7,296 bases of DNA from Pseudomonadota bacterium (GTDB lineage: Bacteria > Myxococcota > Myxococcia > Myxococcales > Myxococcaceae): assembly GCA_023424585.1 (NCBI GenBank), contig JAFADT010000467.1, positions 1-7,296 on the forward strand, given 5' to 3'. Below the pieces are notes generated by a model, which was not told where the DNA came from, did no database searches, and was given only the letters and a program-made list of their open reading frames with translations. Numbering within the stretch: position 1 is the stretch's first letter; every line of letters begins with the position of its first letter. Shown here piece by piece: positions 1-5,267 of this stretch. The translations under genes were made by a program, and so were the position numbers.

Positions 1-694
1 CTGGGAGGGCGAGGCCAAGAAGCTGGTGGACGAGCAGAAGATGAACGCCACCGGGGTGAAGACCACGCTGCCGTCCATGATGCGCGAGGTGCGCGACGGC
101 CTGGACAAGACCGACGCCGGCACCCTGCGCAACCTGGCGAAGGACGCCTTCAAGAGCACCTTCGGCCGCGAGCCCTCCGCCAGCGAGCTGTCCCGCTGGG
201 AGGGCGAGGCCAAGAAGCTGGTGGACGAGCAGAAGATGAACGCCACCGGGGTGAAGACCACGCTGCCGTCCATGATGCGCGAGGTGCGCGACGGCCTGGA
301 CAAGACCGACACCGGCACCCTGCGCAACCTGGTGAAGGACGCCTTCAAGGACACCTACGGCCGCGAGCCCAACGCCGGTGAGCTGGACACGTGGACCCAG
401 AAGGCCCGGAAGCTGGTGGACGACGACAAGATGAACGCCACCGGGGTGAAGATGAACCTGCCGTCCATGATGCGCGAGGCCCGCGACGGCCTGGACAAGA
501 CGGATGATGGCACCCTGCGTCGCCTGCTCTCCGAGGCCTTCCGCGAGGTCCTGGGGCCCAACGGCCGAAGCCCCAGCCAGGCGGAGATCAACGCCTGGAT
601 GGACAAGGCCCACGAGATGGTGAAGGACAAGCAGAACGCCACCGCCATCAAGTACGCCTTCCTCACCGGCCTGCGGACCGCCCTGGAAAACCAG
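1..694 (+). repeat. In-frame tandem coding repeats, period 195 nt
   Basis: Direct tandem repeats with a 195-nt period, in frame with the coding sequence. Positions 1-115 match 196-310 without a mismatch. Over 1-155 versus 196-350 I see only two differences (116/311 and 138/333), both non-synonymous. The third unit (from 416) is clearly diverged and 204 nt long. The last piece (620-694) is a degenerate half unit with KQNATAIK in place of KMNATGVK. The array continues past the left edge of the window. Confidence 0.92.
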
Positions 695-697
695 TAG
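2..697 (+). CDS. Tandem-repeat protein, 5'-truncated by window edge
   Basis: The frame is open from the first full codon (TGG at 2-4) to TAG at 695-697, so the gene begins left of the window. The GTG at 26 falls inside a repeat and is unlikely to be the start. The visible 231 residues form three consecutive units of 65, 65 and 68 residues (26-220, 221-415, 416-619) plus a C-terminal half unit (620-694). Each unit opens with a (D/K)xxKMNATGVK-like segment, continues through LPSMMREVRDGLDKTD and ends in a helical GREPSASELSRW-like stretch. That last segment weakly recalls the GRxPDxxGLxxW pattern of DUF4214. The third unit carries a three-residue insertion around GPNGRSP. The protein is charged and apparently helical, with no membrane segment in the visible part. 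I do not recognise the family, and its function is unknown. It is codirectional with the effector-like gene downstream but separated by 158 nt containing a candidate terminator. Confidence 0.85.
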   Translation, partial: WEGEAKKLVDEQKMNATGVKTTLPSMMREVRDGLDKTDAGTLRNLAKDAFKSTFGREPSASELSRWEGEAKKLVDEQKMNATGVKTTLPSMMREVRDGLDKTDTGTLRNLVKDAFKDTYGREPNAGELDTWTQKARKLVDDDKMNATGVKMNLPSMMREARDGLDKTDDGTLRRLLSEAFREVLGPNGRSPSQAEINAWMDKAHEMVKDKQNATAIKYAFLTGLRTALENQ

Positions 698-709
698 TTT
701 CGCGGGGAT

Positions 710-739
710 GGCGCCGGCCCTCTCCCCGGGGCTGGCGCC
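710..739 (+). terminator. Candidate hairpin terminator after repeat protein
   Basis: Thirteen bases after the TAG stop, GGCGCCGGCCC (710-720) can pair with GGGCTGGCGCC (729-739). This gives an 11-bp stem with one G-U wobble and an 8-nt loop. No U-tract follows, which is common in high-GC genomes. It may end transcription or stabilise the 3' end of the mRNA. Confidence 0.5.
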
Positions 740-793
740 GGGGTTCCCGCTCCGCTGGAATTCACCGTGTAGGCACAACTTCTGATCGCGGAC

Positions 794-808
794 GCGGGAT
801 AATCCCGC
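794..808. promoter_or_regulatory. Palindrome overlapping a -10-like element upstream of the effector-like gene
   Basis: GCGGGAT (794-800) and ATCCCGC (802-808) form a perfect 7-bp inverted repeat around a single A. The centre contains GATAAT (798-803), close to a sigma-70 -10 box, 52 nt before the ATG at 856. No convincing -35 lies 16-18 nt upstream (bases near 775-780 read ACAACT). The site could be an operator overlapping a promoter that needs an activator. It could also be a hairpin, since TTT follows it. The regulator is unknown. Confidence 0.35.
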
Positions 809-844
809 TTTAGACATTCCGCGCCGTCCGAGGCGCCCATCACC

Positions 845-850
845 GAGGGG
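845..850 (+). promoter_or_regulatory. Ribosome binding site of the DUF1521 gene
   Basis: GAGGGG ends 5 nt before the ATG at 856. The spacing is good and fixes this start; no competing upstream start has a comparable site. Confidence 0.75.
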
Positions 851-855
851 AAAAC

Positions 856-1965
856 ATGGCTGGCATCACCTCCACCGGCAGCAGCCCGCGAGTCCTCCAG
901 GCCAACACCAACGCTCCCGGCCTGAGCGAGGCGGAGCTGGCGAAGAACCTGAAGCTCATCGAGTCGACGGCCAACGAGGCGCTGTCGCTCATCGAAGCGC
1001 AGCTGAAGCAGGCCTCCGCGCAGCCGGCCACCGCGACGAAGACCGCGGACGGTAGCTCGTTCGTGACGGGCCAGGCGCCCGCGGACACCCAGCAGGGGGC
1101 CTCGACGAGCGGGGCCTTCCCCTCGGAGGCGCCGAAGTGGGAGGCGCTGATGCGCCCCGCGGACAAGCTCAAGGTGGACAACAACGGCGTCATCACCACG
1201 CCGGGCGGCTACAAGATCGAGCAGCTGGGCAAGCAGGAGTGGAAGATCTCCGGCCCGGACGGCAAGAGCACCCGCATCTGGGGCGACCCGCACGTCGATG
1301 AGAGCGACGGCGGCAAGTTCGACTTCAAGCGCGACACCACCTTCGTGCTGGGGGACGGCACGCAGATCCACGTGGGCACCGTGCCGTACGGCAACGGGAT
1401 GACGGTGACGGGCCAGCTGGACATCACCTGCGGCGACGACCACATCCAGGTCACGGACATCGACAAGGGCAAGGGCAAGGTCGGGCAGATCACGAAGGAC
1501 GGCTGGGAGACCTCGGCGGACTTCACCACCAAGCACTTCGAGGACCGCCTGAACATGGGCGACTCCACGGCCTCCTGGTCCTACGTCGGCCGCGAGGTGA
1601 CGGGCAACGACGGCACGGTGGACAAGTTCAAGACCGGCGACTTCATGACGCTGAGCGAGAAGGCCATCTCCAGCGCGGACGGCAAGACGAACTCGGCCAC
1701 GTTCACCAAGGCGACCTTCGACGCGACGCGCGACAACGCGCTGACCAAGGCCACCGAGGCCGTCACCAAGACGTTCAACGCGCTGGGCAACACCCAGGCG
1801 CTGGGCTTCAACCCGTTCACGGGCACGGACGACCTGGGCAAGTACGACAAGGACGACCACCGCGAGGGCATCCAGAAGGCCTTCGACAGCGTGAAGAGCA
1901 TGTTCAGCGCGCTCGACGACGTCGGCCGCTTGAATGATATCGTCAAGCGCAACCTGTTCGTCTGA
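856..1965 (+). CDS. DUF1521 (MIIA domain) protein, NopE-like candidate effector
   Basis: A 369-residue protein with no signal peptide or membrane segment. Residues 1-110 are Ser/Thr/Ala-rich and look disordered, as expected for a type III-type secretion leader. A short helix lies around residues 23-53. From about residue 115 the sequence follows the DUF1521 pattern: a TPGGYKI segment, then WKISGPDG, then RIWGDPHVDESDG (140-152), FDFKRDTTFVLGDGTQI and beta-rich sequence to about 290. The tail is helical. In Bradyrhizobium NopE1/NopE2 this domain is the metal-ion-inducible autocleavage domain, cut between D and P of GDPH when calcium is bound. The matching bond here is D144-P145, giving pieces of 144 and 225 residues. 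Several acidic residues just after it (D148, E149, D151) could help bind metal. A SycD-like chaperone gene follows after 57 nt, which supports export by a type III-like system. The family call is firm; the secretion role is inferred. Confidence 0.88.
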   Translation: MAGITSTGSSPRVLQANTNAPGLSEAELAKNLKLIESTANEALSLIEAQLKQASAQPATATKTADGSSFVTGQAPADTQQGASTSGAFPSEAPKWEALMRPADKLKVDNNGVITTPGGYKIEQLGKQEWKISGPDGKSTRIWGDPHVDESDGGKFDFKRDTTFVLGDGTQIHVGTVPYGNGMTVTGQLDITCGDDHIQVTDIDKGKGKVGQITKDGWETSADFTTKHFEDRLNMGDSTASWSYVGREVTGNDGTVDKFKTGDFMTLSEKAISSADGKTNSATFTKATFDATRDNALTKATEAVTKTFNALGNTQALGFNPFTGTDDLGKYDKDDHREGIQKAFDSVKSMFSALDDVGRLNDIVKRNLFV

Positions 1966-1982
1966 CCGTAACCCGCTGGCTT

Positions 1983-2009
1983 CGGGGGACGCTTGCACCA
2001 GGTCCCCCG
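1983..2009 (+). other. Hairpin between effector-like and chaperone-like genes
   Basis: CGGGGGAC (1983-1990) pairs perfectly with GTCCCCCG (2002-2009) across an 11-nt loop, and a T-G wobble can extend it by one pair. No U-tract follows, so a strong intrinsic terminator is unlikely. It ends 2 nt before the ribosome binding site of the TPR gene. In a joint mRNA it could protect the effector message or set the level of chaperone translation. Confidence 0.5.
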
Positions 2010-2011
2010 GC

Positions 2012-2017
2012 GTGAGG
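2012..2017 (+). promoter_or_regulatory. Ribosome binding site choosing the GTG start at 2023
   Basis: GTGAGG ends 5 nt before the GTG at 2023. The further-upstream TTG at 1993 lies in the loop of the hairpin and has no proper Shine-Dalgarno. The later in-frame GTGs at 2038 and 2053 are also poorly placed. Confidence 0.6.
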
Positions 2018-2022
2018 TGCCC

Positions 2023-2568
2023 GTGAGCAGCAAGGCGGTGAGCAGCAAGTCCGTGAGCAAGAAGGCCGAGTCCCCCAAGGACGGGCCCGTGGATGGACCG
2101 CCGCTGACGGAGGAGCTCATCCGGGGAGAGGTGACGCTGGGGCAGTTCCTCGGGATGACGAACGAGCGGCTCTACAAGTACGCCGCCACGGGCCACCAGA
2201 TGCTCCAGGCGGGCCGCACGAAGGTCGCGCTGCAGATCTTCGAGGGCCTGGTGGCCGCCTCGCCGCACGACACGGTGTTCCGCGCGCAGCTGGGCGCCGC
2301 GTACATGACGGCGGACCGCGTGGATGAGGCCTTCGCGGAGTACGACCAGGCCCTGCGCTTCAACAGCTCCAACGTGGACGCCCTGGTGGGCCGCGGGGAG
2401 ATCCTCCTGCGGCGCGGCAAGGTGCCGGAGGGGCTGAAGGACCTGGGCAAGGCCATCGAGTACGACCCTGGCCTGCGCCGCAAGTCCACGCAGCGGGCCC
2501 GCGGGACGCTGCTCGCGCTCAAGAAGCAGGCGGAGCAGGCGAAGGCGAAGTCCGCCGTGAAGAAGTAG
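2023..2568 (+). CDS. TPR protein resembling SycD/LcrH type III secretion chaperones
   Basis: A 181-residue cytoplasmic protein from the GTG at 2023. Residues 1-25 are Ser/Lys-rich and include a short repeated (M/V)SSK motif. Residues 28-46 read LTEELIRGEVTLGQFLGMT, like the helix that precedes the TPRs in SycD/LcrH chaperones. Three TPR units follow at about 50-83, 84-117 and 118-151, with typical Ala/Gly/Leu packing positions (LGAAYMTADRVDEAFAEYDQAL and so on). The tail (152-181) is basic. Family members are class II chaperones that hold translocators or effectors before type III export. The size fits, allowing for the extra ends. The gene sits 57 nt after the DUF1521 gene on the same strand, so the two are probably one operon and the neighbour is the obvious client. 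A general TPR scaffold is the alternative. The TPR call is firm; the chaperone role is likely but inferred. Confidence 0.85.
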   Translation: MSSKAVSSKSVSKKAESPKDGPVDGPPLTEELIRGEVTLGQFLGMTNERLYKYAATGHQMLQAGRTKVALQIFEGLVAASPHDTVFRAQLGAAYMTADRVDEAFAEYDQALRFNSSNVDALVGRGEILLRRGKVPEGLKDLGKAIEYDPGLRRKSTQRARGTLLALKKQAEQAKAKSAVKK

Positions 2569-2570
2569 GC

Positions 2571-2603
2571 GCCCTCCCGCGGCCCTCTCAGGGTTGGGAG
2601 GGC
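2571..2603. terminator. Shared terminator-like hairpin between convergent genes
   Basis: GCCCTCCC (2571-2578) pairs perfectly with GGGAGGGC (2596-2603). Inside the loop, CCCT (2583-2586) can pair with AGGG (2590-2593). The structure starts just after the TAG of the TPR gene and runs into the last codons of the convergent hydrolase gene. It can fold from either strand and so may serve both. There is no U-tract. Confidence 0.5.
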
Positions 2604-3820
2604 CCCTGCAGCGCCGCGGAGATGATCCGCGCGGCGATGTCCGGCTGCGCTCCGCCCATGTGGAGCGTGTTGACCGAGAAGACGAGGCGCCTGCGCAGGT
2701 CCCGCGTGGCGCCCATCCCGTTGTTGTAGCCGTGCCGGTCGCCGCTCTTGCCCCAGAGCGTGACGCCGTTGATGTCGAAGCGGGTGAGGCCCGCGCTGTA
2801 GCTGGCGCTGCCGCCTCCCGCGGCGGGCACGTCCGGGACGGTGAACAGCTCCTCCTGCTGCTTGCGTGGCAGCAGCCGTCCCTGGAAGAGCGCGACGAGG
2901 AAGCGGTCCAGGTCCTCCGTGGTGGAGATCATCTCTCCGGCGGCCCAGGGCACGGACTGGCTGGCTTCGGTGACGTCCACCAGGCAGCGCGAGCCAGCCG
3001 TGATGGCCCCCGCCGGGCATGCTGTCCCTTCCGGCGCGACCTCCTCGTAGCCTCGGGCGTGGCGCCCGGGAATCGTCACGTCAGTGCCGGGCACGAAGGT
3101 GTCGCGCAGGTGCAGCGGCCGCAGGATGCGCTCGCGCACCGCGTCCCCGTAGGGCCGGCCCGTCACCTGTTCGATGAGCAGCCCCGCGACGATGTAGCCG
3201 ATGTTGCCGTACTCCTGCCGCGTGCCCGGAGCGAAGCGCGGGCCCTGTGGGAGCGCCAGCGCGACGAGCTCCCGGGGGCTGAAGCGCCGGTAGCGGTTCT
3301 GGAAGAACCAGTCCGGGTCCTTCTGGGGCACCGGCACGCCGGGCAGGCCATGCGTGTGATTGAGCAACTGGCGCACGGTGATGGGCGCGTAGACGCCCGC
3401 GGGCAGCAGGCGCGGCAGGGCGTCCTGGACGGGCCGGTCCAGGTCCACGCGCCCCTCGGCGGCGAGCTGCAGCACGACGGTGGCCGTGAACGTCTTCGTC
3501 ATGCTGCCGATGCGGAAGCGCGCGTCCGCGGGCACCGGGGCGCCGGTGCGGAGGTCCGCCACGCCGGACGTGCCCAGCCAGCGTCCGTCCGCGCCGCTCA
3601 CCCGGACCAGCGCGCCGGACACCTCCGCGTTGGGGAGCCCCGCGATGGCCTGGCGCAGCGCCTCGCGGTTCAGCGGTGGCAGGGGCGGGTGCGCCGCTTC
3701 CAGCTCCCACTCGCTCACCTCCGGCGCGGTTCCCGCTGGCGTCTCCGGCCCGCAGGCGGGGGCCGTGACGCTCGCGAGCAATGCCATCCCCAGCCGCAGT
3801 CCGCGGTGCAGGACCGCCAT
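2588..3820 (-). CDS. Exported serine hydrolase, class C beta-lactamase / DD-peptidase fold
   Basis: A 410-residue protein. The ATG at 3820 is preferred over an in-frame start at 3895 because AGGAG lies 7 nt upstream and a signal sequence follows at once (RGLRLGMALLASVTAPAC). Cys23 may be a lipidation site, but APAC is a poor lipobox, so plain Sec export is possible. The catalytic motifs of the family are in order: SMTK (S106 nucleophile, K109), YGN (204-206) and KSG (358-360), plus NHTHGLPG near 154-161. Members hydrolyse D-Ala-D-Ala peptides, beta-lactams or esters in the periplasm or at the cell surface. Sequence alone does not fix the substrate, and a beta-lactamase role should not be assumed. 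It lies 90 nt downstream of a membrane protein gene on the same strand, perhaps cotranscribed, and converges with the TPR gene. Confidence 0.9.
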   Translation of the reverse strand: MAVLHRGLRLGMALLASVTAPACGPETPAGTAPEVSEWELEAAHPPLPPLNREALRQAIAGLPNAEVSGALVRVSGADGRWLGTSGVADLRTGAPVPADARFRIGSMTKTFTATVVLQLAAEGRVDLDRPVQDALPRLLPAGVYAPITVRQLLNHTHGLPGVPVPQKDPDWFFQNRYRRFSPRELVALALPQGPRFAPGTRQEYGNIGYIVAGLLIEQVTGRPYGDAVRERILRPLHLRDTFVPGTDVTIPGRHARGYEEVAPEGTACPAGAITAGSRCLVDVTEASQSVPWAAGEMISTTEDLDRFLVALFQGRLLPRKQQEELFTVPDVPAAGGGSASYSAGLTRFDINGVTLWGKSGDRHGYNNGMGATRDLRRRLVFSVNTLHMGGAQPDIAARIISAALQGPSQP

Positions 3821-3827
3821 GTTCCAG

Positions 3828-3832
3828 CTCCT
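3828..3832 (-). promoter_or_regulatory. Ribosome binding site of the serine hydrolase
   Basis: On the minus strand AGGAG lies 7 nt before the ATG at 3820. It moves the start 25 codons inside the longest open frame and puts the signal peptide at the N-terminus. Confidence 0.7.
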
Positions 3833-3842
3833 GTGAGCGAAG

Positions 3843-3859
3843 GGCCGGCGAGTCCGGCC
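3843..3859 (-). terminator. Short GC hairpin between the two minus-strand genes
   Basis: GGCCGG (3843-3848) and CCGGCC (3854-3859) form a perfect 6-bp stem with a 5-nt loop. A second small hairpin (CACCG 3893-3897 with CGGTG 3901-3905) lies right after the stop of the upstream gene. Neither has a U-tract. They may weaken read-through into the hydrolase gene or simply reflect high GC. Confidence 0.25.
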
Positions 3860-3910
3860 GGCGGATGGAACACCGGCGCTTCCTGGCGGTGTCACCGGCC
3901 CGGTGGAGGC

Positions 3911-4966
3911 TCAGTCCGCCGCCACGTACAGCTCGCCGTTCTGCCCGATGGCGCCCGGCGCCAGCGACCAGCCTCCGTTGTCGCGCATCAGGTGGAGCGT
4001 GCGCTTGCCCTCCGGCGAGCGCGCGGCCCCCATGAGCAGGAACCTCCGCGTCCAGCGGGCGCCGGTGACCGTCAGCACGTCGTGATTCACGCTCCAGGTG
4101 CCCTGGTCGCTTTCGGAGCCGAACTTCATGGCGCCCACCTGCCCGGACGCGCCCGCGTATTTGTATTGGAACGAGTGGTTCGCACCGAAGGTGTATTCGG
4201 TGCGGCCGGAGACCGCCGTCATCGTGGTGCTTCCTGTATAGGTATTGACCCACTGGGCGCTGGTGCCGCTGTCGTGGAGGAAGTGGCCCACCACCTCCGC
4301 GTCGTCCACCAGCGGCAAGCCCACGGGGCTTCCGCGCACGCCCTTCAGCGCCTCCTCCACCCGGGCGTAGGACGTGCTCCAGGAGTACGACGCCGACAGG
4401 TGCTCGCCCACGCCCCCGGGCGTCATGAAGCTCTGGATGAACACCAGCGGCTCCAGGCGGTCGCCCGCCTCCACCAGGTAGAGGCTCACGCGGAAGTCCC
4501 GGCCGTTGTGCTTCGCGCGCACCACCGCGGCGGTGAAGAAGGCGCGGGCGCCGTTGGCCATGAAGCGCCGCATCACCAGCGGGTCCGGCTTCACGTCGTT
4601 CCAGTCCGCGCCCACGCGCTCCTGCCACATCCGCGCGAGCTTGCCCTCGCCATCGTCGAGCCCGGGCACGCTCGGCAGCCGGAGCGCCTCCACGCCCAGG
4701 GTGTCGCCCCGGTCGTTCCACTCGACGATGAACCGTCCGTCCTCCTGTGTCTTCCAGCCCGCTGGCGCGTTGAATGCGAAGCCACCGGGCTCCCCGGGTG
4801 TCCCGCCGCGGGCCCTGCTCACCGTGTCGGATGCTCCGGGCGTGGCGCTGTCGCTCCCCGCGAAGAAGCCCAGGGCCATGAGCCCCAGGGTGCCGGTACA
4901 GCAGAACGCGCAGGCGCCTCCGACGGTGAGGAGGATCCAGAAGCGGGGACTCTTGGGGCGGGCCAT
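3911..4966 (-). CDS. Membrane-anchored protein of unknown function with lipocalin-like C-terminus
   Basis: A 351-residue protein starting at ATG 4966. The frame stays open upstream to 5197, but that part is low-complexity Pro/Arg/His sequence with no good start, and a membrane segment follows the chosen start directly. Residues 1-9 are basic. Residues 10-36 are hydrophobic (uncleaved anchor or signal, Cys-rich at CAFCC). Residues 37-60 are a Ser/Gly/Pro linker. Residues 62-180 begin with FAFNAPAGWK, a pattern seen at the start of PsbP/DcrB-like domains. Residues 222-351 form a beta-rich module (TEYTFGANHSFQYKY, then GTWSV and LTVTGARW) resembling lipocalin-like domains of delta-proteobacterial proteins. 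The Shine-Dalgarno is weak (AGG about 10 nt upstream). The bulk is probably periplasmic. The next gene on the strand encodes a serine hydrolase, but I see no functional link. The specific function is unknown. Confidence 0.8.
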   Translation of the reverse strand: MARPKSPRFWILLTVGGACAFCCTGTLGLMALGFFAGSDSATPGASDTVSRARGGTPGEPGGFAFNAPAGWKTQEDGRFIVEWNDRGDTLGVEALRLPSVPGLDDGEGKLARMWQERVGADWNDVKPDPLVMRRFMANGARAFFTAAVVRAKHNGRDFRVSLYLVEAGDRLEPLVFIQSFMTPGGVGEHLSASYSWSTSYARVEEALKGVRGSPVGLPLVDDAEVVGHFLHDSGTSAQWVNTYTGSTTMTAVSGRTEYTFGANHSFQYKYAGASGQVGAMKFGSESDQGTWSVNHDVLTVTGARWTRRFLLMGAARSPEGKRTLHLMRDNGGWSLAPGAIGQNGELYVAAD

Positions 4967-5267
4967 GGTGGGGTGCCTGGGAAGGGGCTCATCCTCTTCT
5001 ACGTGCGCCGGGCCGAATCTTTCCTCCCGAGAAGGGATGTGCCTCGTCGCGCGCGCTGGAGGACGGAGGCCGTGGAGACCGCGACGCGGTGGGGCCGGAT
5101 GAACCACCTGCGCCATGTGCTCGCGGGAGGCGCCTGGTTCGCGGCTCTTCAAGCCCTGTCTTGGCTTCGAGTGAGAGGGAGTGCATGACCTGTGCATTCT
5201 TGAACTCGAAATGGATTAGGCTTTGTCCCCTGGCGAGGCCGAATGTCAGCTCGCCAAAGAGGGGATG
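4967..5267. other. Divergent intergenic region (301 nt)
   Basis: This region separates two genes transcribed away from each other and must hold promoters for both. I see no convincing coding sequence; the open frames crossing it lack start signals and give Arg/Pro-rich protein. The part nearest the lipoprotein gene (about 5185-5225) is visibly more AT-rich than its surroundings. It contains TTGAAC (5200-5205) and GATTAG (5214-5219), but their spacing does not make a standard sigma-70 promoter. An arrangement of short repeats at 5166-5210 is listed separately. Confidence 0.6.
5166..5210. promoter_or_regulatory. Possible operator: inverted repeat enclosing a direct repeat
   Basis: TTCGAGT (5166-5172) and ACTCGAA (5204-5210) are perfect inverted copies. 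Between them GTGCAT occurs twice (5181-5186 and 5192-5197) with an 11-nt period, close to one helical turn. The block sits 58-102 nt before the lipoprotein ATG in the AT-richer part of the divergent spacer, a usual place for activator binding. Short repeats like these can arise by chance. Confidence 0.3.

Noticed and set aside
1..694. Repeats considered as a CRISPR array
   Set aside because: The period is 195 nt, there are no unique spacers, and the repeats are in frame within one coding sequence.
771..785. Sigma-54-like promoter (GGCAC followed by TTCTGA)
   Set aside because: The -24 GG element is present, but the position that should hold the -12 GC doublet reads GA.
1281..1300. GDPH motif read as the start of a von Willebrand factor type D domain
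   Set aside because: The flanking sequence (RIWGDPHVDESDG followed by DFKRDTTFVLGDGT) fits DUF1521, and the cysteine pattern of vWD domains is missing.
1993..1995. TTG as the start of the TPR gene
   Set aside because: It lies in a hairpin loop without a proper Shine-Dalgarno. The GTG at 2023 has GTGAGG at ideal spacing.
355..2268. 637-residue open frame on the minus strand
   Set aside because: It is antisense to the repeat protein, the DUF1521 gene and the TPR gene, all of which have clear protein-family signatures. It has no recognisable motif.
2588..3820. Calling the hydrolase an antibiotic-resistance beta-lactamase
   Set aside because: The SMTK, YGN and KSG motifs fit the whole superfamily, including DD-peptidases and esterases. 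Nothing in the window points to resistance.
3081..4721. 546-residue open frame on the minus strand
   Set aside because: It is an alternate frame of the hydrolase and membrane protein genes with an extreme Arg/Gly/Pro composition.
2594..5188. 864-residue open frame on the plus strand
   Set aside because: It runs antisense to the serine hydrolase and the membrane protein, is rich in Arg/His/Ala/Gly with no domain pattern, and is a typical by-product of GC-biased codons on the other strand.
5223..5225. TTG as the start of the lipoprotein gene
   Set aside because: It would put 15 extra charged residues before the signal peptide. ATG 5268 (or 5265) follows GAGGGG and gives a normal lipoprotein signal.
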